Origin: Saccharofermentans sp.
GTDB taxonomy: Bacteria > Bacillota > Clostridia > Saccharofermentanales > Saccharofermentanaceae
DNA length: 64,000 nt
Assembly (NCBI GenBank): GCA_024403855.1
Contig: JAKSRC010000009.1
Coordinates: 17,080 to 81,079, forward strand
Reading direction: 5' to 3'
The stretch's first letter is position 1; every line of letters begins with the position of its first letter. A program made the translations under genes and the position numbers. Of this stretch, positions 1-8,743 are shown in pieces. A model generated the notes under the pieces. It was given only the letters and a program-made list of their open reading frames with translations, did no database searches and was not told where the DNA came from.

Positions 1-303
1 AGCGATAGGAGACAACTCACCAAGATCGTCAACGAAGTAGATCTTTGCTTCTGTCTCAGAAAGGGGCTTGCCTACTGCAGCGCCTGCAGGTGAAACATGC
101 TTGAATGAAGTAGCTGCAGGAAGTCCTGTTGCTTCCTTGAGTTCTTTTACAAGCTGCCAGCCATTGAAAGCATCCAAAAGGTTGATATAACCAGGCTTAC
201 CATTCAATACTGTGATAGGAAGCTCTGATCCATCCTGCATATAGATTCTGGAAGGCTTCTGATTGGGATTGCATCCGTACTTGAGTTGCATCTCGCTCGA
301 CAT
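1..303 (-). CDS. purH: AICAR formyltransferase, stand-alone type (5' part only)
   Basis: Phosphoribosylaminoimidazolecarboxamide formyltransferase, which transfers the formyl group of 10-formyl-tetrahydrofolate to AICAR in the penultimate step of IMP synthesis. Only the first 101 residues are inside the window; the rest lies beyond the left edge. The visible part has the transformylase-domain signatures [21 protein letters not shown] and [11 protein letters not shown]. The protein begins directly with this domain, so the MGS-like cyclohydrolase half of the usual bifunctional PurH is missing; a separate purO-like gene just upstream would supply that activity. The ATG at 303 has AAGGAG 7 nt upstream. 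It is the last visible gene of the pur operon. Confidence 0.9.
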   Translation of the reverse strand, partial: MSSEMQLKYGCNPNQKPSRIYMQDGSELPITVLNGKPGYINLLDAFNGWQLVKELKEATGLPAATSFKHVSPAGAAVGKPLSETEAKIYFVDDLGELSPIA

Positions 304-333
304 ATTAGTTCTCCTTTATCTGACTGTTAAATA

Positions 334-1047
334 TTAAACGTTCTTATTGACAATTCTTGTCTCTGCTTCGCCTGTAGCAATATCAATATAGCGTACGAAA
401 AGAGATACCTTGTTGTCTTCATTAAGGCTTGTCCATACTTCATTTGTGAAAGCATCGATATCGCCCTTGAGTTCAACCTTCTCAGGTTCACCTTCGAATG
501 AAGGAAGCGGGTTGCCGTCACCCATGTATGTGTGGATGAATCTGCCAACACCTGCCTTAGGATTTGAATAAGTAAATGTGTGACGCTCGCAGGAAGACGG
601 ATCACCATCAGCACTCTTCAGGATGGACATTGCGAAGTTGTAGTTACCATTTTCGACATGCATGATACCTGAAATTCTGGGAGTATAGTTAGGTGCGTCG
701 TCTTCGAACTCTCTGCATCTTAAGGACTGCTCGAAAGTCATCTGCTTGTCCATAAGTTCATAGATAGTATCTGTCTGATCGCCGTTAGTAACGATTGTCT
801 TGTTACCAAGTACTCTTACAGGAGAGTAAATGATGAGGTGCGGATCAGTAAGAAGTGAAGGATCAAAAGCTTCTGTCTTGATTCCGTCTTCTGTTGCTGT
901 GAAAACTCTGTTTCTTGAATTTACGCTTCTTCCCATAATGAAGTAAGCTGTAACTGCGTACTTTCCGTCTTCAGACTTTCCGATTACGATTCCTCTTCCG
1001 GGATATGCGTTCTCGCTTAAAATCTTACTCAAATTCTGTGTAATCAT
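334..1047 (-). CDS. purO: PurO-type IMP cyclohydrolase
   Basis: 237-residue protein resembling the IMP_cyclohyd family (archaeal PurO), which closes the ring of FAICAR to give IMP. Recognisable pieces are the N-terminal GRGIVIGKSEDGKYAVTAYF region, the NSRNRVF stretch and the C-terminal half rich in beta strands. It lies 19 nt after purN and 30 nt before the stand-alone AICAR formyltransferase; together these two genes replace bifunctional PurH. Length is close to that of family members (about 200-240 residues). The ATG at 1047 has a GGAGGTG-type ribosome binding site. The family assignment is from sequence recognition and operon context. Confidence 0.85.
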   Translation of the reverse strand: MITQNLSKILSENAYPGRGIVIGKSEDGKYAVTAYFIMGRSVNSRNRVFTATEDGIKTEAFDPSLLTDPHLIIYSPVRVLGNKTIVTNGDQTDTIYELMDKQMTFEQSLRCREFEDDAPNYTPRISGIMHVENGNYNFAMSILKSADGDPSSCERHTFTYSNPKAGVGRFIHTYMGDGNPLPSFEGEPEKVELKGDIDAFTNEVWTSLNEDNKVSLFVRYIDIATGEAETRIVNKNV

Positions 1048-1066
1048 ATTGCACCTCCAAAATTAA

Positions 1067-1687
1067 TTATCTGATATAGCAGATGTTATTTTCTATAACT
1101 ACTTTACCGTCAGCTATAAGTCTGATTGCCTGAGGAAGAATCTTCCATTCGCACTCTTCCATGATTCTTCTCTGAAGTGTCTCAGGAGTGTCATCAGGCT
1201 TAACCTCCGAAGCTTTCTGAAGAATAATCGGACCTTCGTCGTAATTCTCATTTACAAAATGAACTGTAGCACCTGATACCTTAACGCCCTTTGCAAGAGC
1301 AGCCTGGTGAGGTCTAAGTCCATACATTCCTGCACCGCAAAATGAAGGAATGAGAGCCGGATGGATATTGATTATACGGTTAGAATACTTGGAAACAAGT
1401 TTAGGTCCAAGAAGTGATAAATATCCGGCAAGAACAACGAGTTCTGCACCTGATTCATCCACTGCAGATACCATAGCTTCATCCCATGCTTCTACGGAAT
1501 CAAAATCCTTTTTGGAAACAACGCAGGACTTGATGCCGTTATTTGCTGCTCTTTCAAGCGCATAAGCAGTTTTTGATGATGAAAGAACAAGGCTGATTTC
1601 AATATCCTTAAGAATTCCGTCCTTAGTGTTATCGATTATCGCCTGAAGGTTTGTTCCGCCTCCTGATACAAATACAGCAATCTTCAT
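1067..1687 (-). CDS. purN: phosphoribosylglycinamide formyltransferase
   Basis: GAR transformylase, folate-dependent third step of purine synthesis, 206 residues, normal for the family. Evidence: the N-terminal nucleotide-binding motif SGGGTNLQA, the catalytic segment NIHPALIPSF with the conserved Asn and His, and the Asp in NYDEGPIILQ. An upstream in-frame ATG at 1702 exists, but the start at 1687 is preferred because GGGAG lies 8 nt before it and the protein then begins directly at MKIAVFVSGGG. It follows purF by 18 nt and precedes purO, so it belongs to the same operon. Cytoplasmic. Confidence 0.95.
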   Translation of the reverse strand: MKIAVFVSGGGTNLQAIIDNTKDGILKDIEISLVLSSSKTAYALERAANNGIKSCVVSKKDFDSVEAWDEAMVSAVDESGAELVVLAGYLSLLGPKLVSKYSNRIINIHPALIPSFCGAGMYGLRPHQAALAKGVKVSGATVHFVNENYDEGPIILQKASEVKPDDTPETLQRRIMEECEWKILPQAIRLIADGKVVIENNICYIR

Positions 1688-1705
1688 CTGCATATCTCCC
1701 ATATA

Positions 1706-3112
1706 TTAGTTGTATTTTACCTTGTGTACGCTTTCTTCGTCATCTTCAGGCTTACCTGCAACGAAGTTACCGTCAAAGCATGCTGAACATACATCACAAT
1801 CAATCGTATTAAGTGACTTCTTCAAGGACTCAAGGCTGATATAAGCAAGTGAATCAGCACCAATCAGGTTACGAATGTCCTCAATTGTGCTGTTGCTTGC
1901 AGGAAGCTCTGTCTCAGAAGAAGCATTAACACCATAGCAGCATGCGAATCTGACCGGCGGAGAAGCAAGCCTTACATGTACTTCCTTTGCGCCATTTTCT
2001 CTAAGGAATGAGATGATGTGCTTTGTGGTTGTACCTCTGACAAGTGAGTCATCGACAATAGCGATTCTCTTATCCTTGATAGCAGTTTTAAGAGCTGCGA
2101 ACTTCATTCTTACAGCGAGTTCTCTCTGCTGCTGTGTGCTCTTAATGAATGTTCTTCCAACATATCTGTTCTTCAAAAGGCCTGAACCGTAATCTACTCC
2201 CAAACCCTTTGCAAAACCTTCAGCAGCTGCAATACCTGAATCAGGAGCACCGATAACGAGATCTACATCAGCAGGACTTTCTTCAGCAAGAGCCATACCT
2301 ACTCTGAATCGTGAATCGAAAACAGACATATTGTCCATTACAGTGTCAGGTCTTGCGACATAAACATACTCGAAAACGCAGACCTTGGTATCCTTCTTCT
2401 GAACTGCTTCATCGTAACGAATCGAGCTCATGCCATCTTTAGAGATCGTGATGATCTCACCAGGTTCGAAATCTCTTACGATCTCGCATCCGACAGCATC
2501 AAGAGCGCATGACTCAGAAGAGATATAGTACTTATCACCCTGCTTACCAAGGATCAAAGGTCTCAGACCGTACGGATCTCTGACACCGATAAGCTTATCT
2601 TCAGTCATGAAAACCATCGAGTAAACACCCTTGATTTCCTTCATAGTCTCAAGGATTGCGTGCTCGCAGTCTTCAGTTCTGATTCTGTTTCTGGAAAAAA
2701 GTGAAAGGATAATCTCTGTATCAGTATTTGTCTGGAAGATAGCACCTTTACTTTTGAGGTCTTCTCTTATCCTGTTAGCATTCATGATGACAGAATCAGA
2801 AGCAAGTGCGATATTACCTACTCTGGACTTAATCGAAATAGGCTGAATTGCATCTACACCATTTTCTCTGGGAGAGCCACCTCTTACATGTCCGATAGCA
2901 CACTTACCTGAAAGAGCTGACAGAGTAACTTCATCGAAAACATCTGTAACAAGACCTGCTGACTTGTGTACGAGGAAAGAACCATCCTCATTAACTGCCA
3001 AACCACAGGACTCCTGTCCTCTGTGCTGGAGAGAGAAAATACCATAATAGGCATCTCTCGTTACATTCTCTTTATTGCCTTTGATGTCATAGCATCCAAA
3101 TACGCCACTCAC
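1706..3112 (-). CDS. purF: PurF homologue (amidophosphoribosyltransferase) with degenerate glutaminase site
   Basis: 468-residue homologue of the enzyme that makes phosphoribosylamine from PRPP and glutamine. The phosphoribosyltransferase half looks intact (PRPP loop IAIVDDSLVRGTTTK, residues about 350-364), as do Cys245, Cys391/392, Cys442 and Cys445 in the places of the 4Fe-4S ligands of the Bacillus-type enzyme (ending CSACFDG). The N-terminal glutaminase half is aberrant: the protein starts M-S-G-V-F-G, so the essential N-terminal Cys nucleophile is Ser2, and the oxyanion HNGN motif reads SDSV at residues 105-108. The start is GTG at 3112, with an in-frame TAA two codons upstream, so no longer N terminus can supply a Cys. 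It may use free ammonia, pair with another glutaminase, or be a regulatory paralogue. Confidence 0.88.
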   Translation of the reverse strand: MSGVFGCYDIKGNKENVTRDAYYGIFSLQHRGQESCGLAVNEDGSFLVHKSAGLVTDVFDEVTLSALSGKCAIGHVRGGSPRENGVDAIQPISIKSRVGNIALASDSVIMNANRIREDLKSKGAIFQTNTDTEIILSLFSRNRIRTEDCEHAILETMKEIKGVYSMVFMTEDKLIGVRDPYGLRPLILGKQGDKYYISSESCALDAVGCEIVRDFEPGEIITISKDGMSSIRYDEAVQKKDTKVCVFEYVYVARPDTVMDNMSVFDSRFRVGMALAEESPADVDLVIGAPDSGIAAAEGFAKGLGVDYGSGLLKNRYVGRTFIKSTQQQRELAVRMKFAALKTAIKDKRIAIVDDSLVRGTTTKHIISFLRENGAKEVHVRLASPPVRFACCYGVNASSETELPASNSTIEDIRNLIGADSLAYISLESLKKSLNTIDCDVCSACFDGNFVAGKPEDDEESVHKVKYN

Positions 3113-3157
3113 CAGTTAGATCCGTCCTTAATAAAATTTGGTTTTAGATTTGTTCGT

Positions 3158-3664
3158 TCAATTCATCTCAGCGATTTTCTGCTGAAGTCTTGCATCTCTT
3201 TCTTCAACAGATGAAGCGAGGCTGTTCTTGTAATCCTTAATCTTCTGCATAAGCTCTGCATCAGATAAAGCGAGCATCTGGCATGCAAGGATTGCTGCAT
3301 TTGAACCACCATCGATTGCAACAGTTGCAACCGGGATACCTGTAGGCATCTGAACTGTAGCATAAAGTGCATCAACGCCTGCAAGAGCACCACCCTTGCA
3401 AGGAACTCCGATAACAGGAAGAGCTGTATTGGCAGCAAGAACGCCACCTAAGTGAGCAGCAAGACCTGCTGCAGCGATAATTACCTTGAATCCTTCAGAT
3501 TCTGCATTTCTGGCAAGTGTCATAGCCTTGTCAGGTGTTCTGTGAGCTGAAGCGACGGTAGCTTTGAAGCCGACGCCGAACTTGTTCAGCATTTTGAAGC
3601 AACCCTCCATTACAGGAAAATCAGAGTCAGAACCCATTACTACCAAAACTTTACAATCAGCCAT
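3158..3664 (-). CDS. purE: N5-carboxyaminoimidazole ribonucleotide mutase
   Basis: Class I PurE, converting N5-CAIR to CAIR in purine synthesis. 168 residues, standard length. Motifs: MGSDSDFPVM near the N terminus (phosphate-binding loop), SAHRTPDKA (catalytic His region) and the central AAAGLAAHLGGVLAANTALPVIGVP typical of PurE. The ATG at 3664 is preceded by AAAGGCGG. It is the first gene of the visible purine cluster (purE-purF-purN-purO-purH) and starts 26 nt after the CapA-like gene ends, so its promoter may lie within or before that gene. No PurK is in the window. Confidence 0.95.
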   Translation of the reverse strand: MADCKVLVVMGSDSDFPVMEGCFKMLNKFGVGFKATVASAHRTPDKAMTLARNAESEGFKVIIAAAGLAAHLGGVLAANTALPVIGVPCKGGALAGVDALYATVQMPTGIPVATVAIDGGSNAAILACQMLALSDAELMQKIKDYKNSLASSVEERDARLQQKIAEMN

Positions 3665-3690
3665 ACAAGCACCGCCTTTATTAACTTAAT

Positions 3691-4872
3691 TTACTCGTCG
3701 CCCTGAGCCCAGCCAAGACGTGACATAACCCTAAAATACTCTTCAGATTCCCACTTATAAGGCTTTGGACAGAAGTCATTTCCGGGCCTTGTAGAGGTCT
3801 GAGAATAAGGATAAACCCTCAGCCTATAGTCTACGCACTTGGAGCCGTCTGCGTCCATAATAAAATCGCATTGAATTATTACAGAATCGGGGTCGTTTAA
3901 TGAGTAATTTCCACCAAAACAAAAGTTCGAGAGAGAATAAAAGATGTAGTGATCCTTATACTTCTCAATCGGCTGAAGACGATGAGGGTGTGTACCAACT
4001 ACAATATCTACTCCGTAATCTATCAGTTCGTGCGCAATTTTCTTCTGCCTTGAAGTAGCTTCATATACACCTTCCTGGCCGAAATGGCATGAAGCGATAA
4101 TTATCTGGGCACCATCTTTTCGAAGCTGGTCAATAATGCCATAAACAGCTGACGCATTAGTGTCATTTCCAAGTCCGACCATTCCGATCTTTATGCCCTT
4201 GGCAGTCGTAAAAATAGCACCGTTTTTGTCATCACTCCAGGTGATTTTACGCTCATCAAGGTTTTTCCTTGTCTCCTTGAGTCCTTCTTCCCAGAAATCC
4301 ATTGTATGGTTATTAGCAATATTTACTGCTTCAATACCATTTGATGTGAGCATTTCAAGGTCATCAGGATTCATACGGAAGATATACTGATTATTCTTGT
4401 GACTTGTAGTAGTAGTTACCGGATTCTCAAGATTTATGAGCGTCATGTCGTCGGATTTAAACATATCAGCGCAATTCTTGAAACAATAGGACATATCGCC
4501 GTTAACTTTCTTGTCGAAAGCCTTATTAGATGCCCTGTAATCCTGCGTCAGAGTGCAGTCACCGGTAAATGTAACGGTTACAGTGCGATCTTCAGGAAGC
4601 AATGTAGGTACGGGTGTTGCTGTAGGAGTCGGTGTAGCTGTTGCTACAACAGTAGTCTCTGTCGATACGGTCTCAAGCATTACAGAAGTAGCTGCAGACT
4701 GTTCAATCGTTGTATCCAAAGTAGAAAGGACACTCGTCTCAGAAGATGAAGAAGCGCTACTGCTACATGCGGCGATGTTAACCGCCAACGCCAAAACAAG
4801 ACCTGCTGATAGAAGTTTCTTTATATCTCGAAATAAAGGATGATCCTTCACTCTTCCCGTCCCCTTTTTCAT
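3691..4872 (-). CDS. CapA-family lipoprotein (PGA_cap metallophosphatase fold)
   Basis: 393 residues. The N terminus has a positive stretch, a hydrophobic core (LLSAGLVLALAVNIAAC) and a lipobox IAA-C at about residue 36, followed by a Ser/Thr-rich linker, so it is probably an extracytoplasmic lipoprotein. The body matches the CapA/PGA_cap family, related to calcineurin-like phosphoesterases: FTGDCTL, NLENPVTT, ANNHTMDFWEEG, ASCHFGQE, GTHPHRLQPIE and YSLSNFCFGG carry the conserved Asp, Asn and His residues. Family members act in polyglutamate capsule synthesis or in unknown cell-surface reactions; no capB/capC genes are nearby, so the role is unknown. No clear ribosome binding site precedes the ATG. 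Confidence 0.85.
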   Translation of the reverse strand: MKKGTGRVKDHPLFRDIKKLLSAGLVLALAVNIAACSSSASSSSETSVLSTLDTTIEQSAATSVMLETVSTETTVVATATPTPTATPVPTLLPEDRTVTVTFTGDCTLTQDYRASNKAFDKKVNGDMSYCFKNCADMFKSDDMTLINLENPVTTTTSHKNNQYIFRMNPDDLEMLTSNGIEAVNIANNHTMDFWEEGLKETRKNLDERKITWSDDKNGAIFTTAKGIKIGMVGLGNDTNASAVYGIIDQLRKDGAQIIIASCHFGQEGVYEATSRQKKIAHELIDYGVDIVVGTHPHRLQPIEKYKDHYIFYSLSNFCFGGNYSLNDPDSVIIQCDFIMDADGSKCVDYRLRVYPYSQTSTRPGNDFCPKPYKWESEEYFRVMSRLGWAQGDE

Positions 4873-4880
4873 AAATCAGA

Positions 4881-4903
4881 AATGCCGACCATAGGTCAGC
4901 ATT
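4881..4903 (-). terminator. intrinsic terminator after the glycogen operon
   Basis: Inverted repeat AATGCCGACC / GGTCAGCATT with a 3-nt loop, 10 pairs with one G-T wobble, lying 50 nt after the stop of the GH13 gene on the minus strand and followed by a moderately T-rich stretch. It would separate the glg operon from the CapA-like gene. Confidence 0.6.
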
Positions 4904-4953
4904 TCAATTATAACAATCTTTATGTCAAGTAAATAATATTTTTCGAAAGCACA

Positions 4954-7068
4954 TCAATAAATAAGAATTGCAGTGTTCAGAACTCCGATTCCAACTTTTC
5001 TTGTGCCACCGCTAATGCCGCCCATTATCTGCTGGTCAGATACAGGAGCCTTTATCTCGTTATCATTAGCTACTCTGAAACTAAAGTTTCCATCAGATTC
5101 GCTTACATCGACATAAACCGGCTTATCAGATCTGTTCATTACAAATACTACAGCCTTTGCACCCTTTGCCTCATTGCCGAATGCATCCTTTCCATCAGAT
5201 AAATTTCTGACAAAAGCGAAAGTGCCATTCTTTGCATAAAGTGTTTTATAGTAACCGGTCGTCAGGCAATCATTATCCGTTCTAAGCTTGGCAAGTCTCT
5301 TAAAATACAAGAGGTTTTCCTGTTGCTTCGGCAAAAGACGATTCCAGGGATAAGTTCTTCTGTTAAATGGATCCTTGTATCCCTCCATCAGAACTTCGTC
5401 GCCGTAGTAAACGGAAGAAGCACCGATATAACCAATCTGAAAAGCAAATGCCATTCTGCAAAGTGAAGACACAACGTCATAGTAGAGCGTATCGACTTTA
5501 AATGTTCGCTGTATATCTCTGTTATCTGTATCTTCAGGCTTTGAAAGTGATGTCATTATACGTGGTACATCATGTGATGATACAAGATTCATCATCGCAT
5601 AATAAGCTTCCATAGGATAACGCTCGCGGAAACCTTCAAATCTAGCATTCGCAACATCAGCATCAATATAACCTGCAAGGAAGTCCAAAAGGATATGCCT
5701 GAAGGTATAACCCATAACAGAGTCATGAGTATTTCCCAACATGAAGTCTCTGTAAGATCCGTAGCTGCACTTATTCGAAGCATCTTCCCATACTTCGCCA
5801 ATAACTGCACCCTGACCATTGGTCTTCTCTTTTACAGTCTGCCTCATCTGTCTGATAAAGCTGTCCGGAAGTTCATCTGATACATCAAGTCTGAAGCCTG
5901 ATGCGCCTCTTGAAATCCAGGTATCAACTACACCGTCTTTACCAAAGATAAAACTTCTGTAAGACAAATCGTCTTCATTGATATTCGGAAGATCAGGGAA
6001 ACCCCACCAAGATTCATATCCGACTGAACCATCAGGATTACGTGAGAAGTTGTACCATGAGCGATAACGGCTCTCACAACCCTCATTAAAGGCCTTATAA
6101 GCGCCAACGCCTTCATATCTGTCGAACTTGTTGAAATACTTGGAGTCAGCTCCCGTATGGCTGAAAACACCATCAAGGATTATCTTTATTCCCTTCTTCT
6201 CGCAAGCCTTTTCGAGACTTAAGAAAGCATCTGTACCACCGAGAATCGGATCTGCATTAAGATAATCAGCCGTATCGTATCTGTGTGACGATCTGGCTTC
6301 GAAAATAGGATTAAGGTACAAAACATTGATTCCAAGATCTTTTATGTAATCAAGTCTTTCCTCAATACCCTTCAGACTGCCGCCATAGAAATCACATGCA
6401 AGATAACCCGTTTCCGGCTTGCCCTTTGTATCAACATCTTCATACCAGTCTTCGTGATAGATTCGCTCAGACCTGTTGTCAGTATTGATCATCTTCTCAT
6501 AATCGAAAGAAGAATCTCTTGAGAATCTGTCAGGGAAAATCTGGTAGATCATCGCTCCCTTAAGGAAATCAGGAGTCTTAAATTCTTTGCTATAAACAGT
6601 TATCTGGAATGCATAAGGATACTTGTCTTCGTTGGCACCTACCTTCGGAGGTTCCATATAAAGTGTTCCTTCGCCATTAGGCGTATCCAATGCAGCAGCA
6701 TAGTAAAGCGTCAGATAACGTCCATCACCGGTACGTATGCCATCAGGCAAATCTTCAACATAACCGGGGCAATTAAATCTGAACCAGTAAAACAATACAG
6801 ATGATTCAGAAGGCAGCATGAGATTTACATGATATCTTCCTTCATCCGATACTTTATACATCGGTTCTTCGTGGTAGGTGAAGTTATAAAGGCCATAAGT
6901 GTAACAGAATGTTACATTTGAAGCTTCTCTATATGTGTCGAAAAAGATATCAACACAAGAAGCTGTCGGCCTTGCACCAAATGGTTTCCTGTACTCAGGA
7001 AGGCGCGATGCATGAATGCACCGCGCCTTATTAAAATCCTTTGAATCAGTCTGTGTCTTATCAGACAT
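4954..7068 (-). CDS. GH13 alpha-glucan hydrolase (neopullulanase/cyclomaltodextrinase-like)
   Basis: 704-residue cytoplasmic glycoside hydrolase family 13 enzyme without a signal peptide. An N-terminal beta-sandwich region (about 1-175) precedes the catalytic barrel, which begins at MIYQIFPDRF. The four GH13 regions are visible: DGVFSHTG, GFRLDVSDE (nucleophile Asp), GEVWED (acid/base Glu) and SSHDVPR (third Asp). It is the last gene of glgB-C-D-A-GH13; its ATG overlaps the glgA stop (TGATG), so the two are translationally coupled. The context suggests glycogen or maltodextrin breakdown or trimming. Whether it is a debranching enzyme, neopullulanase or maltogenic amylase cannot be decided from sequence reading. 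It has no Lys/Ala tail, unlike GlgA and GlgB. Confidence 0.9.
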   Translation of the reverse strand: MSDKTQTDSKDFNKARCIHASRLPEYRKPFGARPTASCVDIFFDTYREASNVTFCYTYGLYNFTYHEEPMYKVSDEGRYHVNLMLPSESSVLFYWFRFNCPGYVEDLPDGIRTGDGRYLTLYYAAALDTPNGEGTLYMEPPKVGANEDKYPYAFQITVYSKEFKTPDFLKGAMIYQIFPDRFSRDSSFDYEKMINTDNRSERIYHEDWYEDVDTKGKPETGYLACDFYGGSLKGIEERLDYIKDLGINVLYLNPIFEARSSHRYDTADYLNADPILGGTDAFLSLEKACEKKGIKIILDGVFSHTGADSKYFNKFDRYEGVGAYKAFNEGCESRYRSWYNFSRNPDGSVGYESWWGFPDLPNINEDDLSYRSFIFGKDGVVDTWISRGASGFRLDVSDELPDSFIRQMRQTVKEKTNGQGAVIGEVWEDASNKCSYGSYRDFMLGNTHDSVMGYTFRHILLDFLAGYIDADVANARFEGFRERYPMEAYYAMMNLVSSHDVPRIMTSLSKPEDTDNRDIQRTFKVDTLYYDVVSSLCRMAFAFQIGYIGASSVYYGDEVLMEGYKDPFNRRTYPWNRLLPKQQENLLYFKRLAKLRTDNDCLTTGYYKTLYAKNGTFAFVRNLSDGKDAFGNEAKGAKAVVFVMNRSDKPVYVDVSESDGNFSFRVANDNEIKAPVSDQQIMGGISGGTRKVGIGVLNTAILIY

Positions 7069-8741
7069 CAGTCTTTCTTCTCCTTATCTTCAGGCTTCTT
7101 ATCTTCGGCCTTTGCCGTAGCTTTCTTAGCCTGAGGCTTTTTTGCAGTTGTCTTTTTCGCAGCCGGCTTCTTTGCAGGAGCTTTCTTTTCCTTAGGTTCA
7201 GCAACAGCTTTCTTTGAAGGCTTCTCCTCCTCTACCGGAGCTGCCTCCTTAACAGGTTCAGCTACAACTTCAGGTTCGTTTCTGGGAATACCGGTGATCA
7301 AGGAATAGAGGCCTGCATATTCACCTGCACTCTTAGTCCATGAATAGTCACCCTTCATACCGACTTCAACGATCTTATCCCAAACATCAGTGTGATGACG
7401 ATAGATGTCAGCAGCATACTTTGTTGTGAACAGGAACTCATGTGCGTTGATATTGGCAAATGAGAAGCCATTACCTTCGCCTGTAAATTCGTTATAAGGT
7501 GTAACTGTATCCTTAAGACCGCCTGTCTCTCTGACAACAGGAACAGTACCATATGCCATTGAGCAAAGCTGTGACAATCCACAGGGTTCGAAAAGGCTTG
7601 GCATAAGGAAGATATCGGATGCTGCATAAATTGTGTGAGCAAGACCGCTGTCGAAATCGATGCATGCACACATCTTGCCGGGATTACGGTTAGCAATATC
7701 AACAAGTGCTCTTTCGTAATAGGGATCACCTGTACCAAGAATTACTACCTGCATACCGTCGTAGAGCATTTCTTCCAAAACATAGAGCAAAAGATCTAAG
7801 CCCTTCTGGTCTACAAGTCTGGAAATCAATGAGCAAAGAGGAGCACCCGGATTGACATCAAGGTGAAGCTGTTCCTGCAAAGACTTCTTGCAAGCAGCCT
7901 TTCCTTCCTTCCAGTTCTTGATCGAATACTTCATAGGAATCTTCTCATCCTTTGAAGGATCGTATTCAAGATCATTCATGCCGTTCAAAATACCGGACAC
8001 TTTATATGCATACTTCTGCAATGTGTAATTAAGACCTTCACCGTAGTAATCGGTCATAATCTCATATGCATAAGTAGGAGATACTGTTGTAACAGAATTG
8101 GAGAAAACAATACCCGCCTTCATGAAATTAATCGCACGATCCTTGATGCAGAAGTCATCTCTCAGATAATCATCAGGAAGATCCAACATCTCTCTTACGA
8201 CATCTACAGAATGAACGCCCTGATACTTAAGGTTGTGGATTGTATAAACTGTCTGGACATTTGTGTGATATCCGTTCTTCTTGAAGTGACAATCAAGAAG
8301 CATAGGCATCATACCTGTCTGCCAGTCATTGCAGTGAAGAACATTGGGCTCAAAGTTCATGAAGTCGCCCATAAAGTCAAGAACTGCTCTCTGGTAGAAG
8401 CAATAACGCTCAATATCGAAAACATAATCAACATAGATCTGGTCGAAGTTGAAATAGTATTCGTTATCGATGAAATAGAATGTAACGCCATTTAATTCAA
8501 GTGAGAAAAGACCTGCATAAAGAGATCTCCATCCCATATGAACCATCTTCCAACCGAGGAACTGAAGCTGGTCGTTGTACTTGAGTTTTACCTTCTTGTA
8601 GAGAGGGATAATAACACGAGCATCAACACCCTGCTTATTAAGCTCTACGGGCAAGCTGCCTACAACGTCAGCAAGGCCGCCAACTTTGACGAACGGGCTG
8701 CACTCAGACGTTGCGAACAATACTTTGATGTTTTTTTCCAT
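7068..8741 (-). CDS. glgA: glycogen synthase (ADP-glucose) with H1-like C-terminal tail
   Basis: GT5 glycogen synthase that extends alpha-1,4-glucan from ADP-glucose. 557 residues from the ATG at 8741; a longer reading frame from 8855 overlaps glgD and is not used. Evidence: ADP-glucose-binding KVGGLADVVG at residues 19-28, HCNDWQTG, YTIHNLKYQG and the C-terminal catalytic FEPCGLSQL near residue 385. The enzyme proper ends near residue 487. It is followed by a 70-residue extension, first acidic/Pro-rich and then strongly basic with AKK-type repeats (about 510-557). Ordinary GlgA proteins are about 480 residues, so the tail is additional. It begins 2 nt after the glgD stop and overlaps the GH13 start. 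Confidence 0.95.
   Translation of the reverse strand: MEKNIKVLFATSECSPFVKVGGLADVVGSLPVELNKQGVDARVIIPLYKKVKLKYNDQLQFLGWKMVHMGWRSLYAGLFSLELNGVTFYFIDNEYYFNFDQIYVDYVFDIERYCFYQRAVLDFMGDFMNFEPNVLHCNDWQTGMMPMLLDCHFKKNGYHTNVQTVYTIHNLKYQGVHSVDVVREMLDLPDDYLRDDFCIKDRAINFMKAGIVFSNSVTTVSPTYAYEIMTDYYGEGLNYTLQKYAYKVSGILNGMNDLEYDPSKDEKIPMKYSIKNWKEGKAACKKSLQEQLHLDVNPGAPLCSLISRLVDQKGLDLLLYVLEEMLYDGMQVVILGTGDPYYERALVDIANRNPGKMCACIDFDSGLAHTIYAASDIFLMPSLFEPCGLSQLCSMAYGTVPVVRETGGLKDTVTPYNEFTGEGNGFSFANINAHEFLFTTKYAADIYRHHTDVWDKIVEVGMKGDYSWTKSAGEYAGLYSLITGIPRNEPEVVAEPVKEAAPVEEEKPSKKAVAEPKEKKAPAKKPAAKKTTAKKPQAKKATAKAEDKKPEDKEKKD
7071..7280 (-). repeat. DNA encoding the AKK-type tail of GlgA
   Basis: Low-complexity coding repeat for the last 70 residues of GlgA. 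It is built of Ala-Lys-Lys and Pro-Ala-Lys-Lys units with few hydrophobic residues, and is likely disordered and strongly basic over its second half. Similar codon-level repeats occur in glgB (11160-11426), ppk (43166-43363) and the small protein at 47099-47476. Confidence 0.85.
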
Positions 8742-8743
8742 AA

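Noticed and set aside
1688..1702. Upstream start for purN
   Set aside because: It would place the GGGAG ribosome binding site inside the coding region; the start at 1687 fits family N termini.
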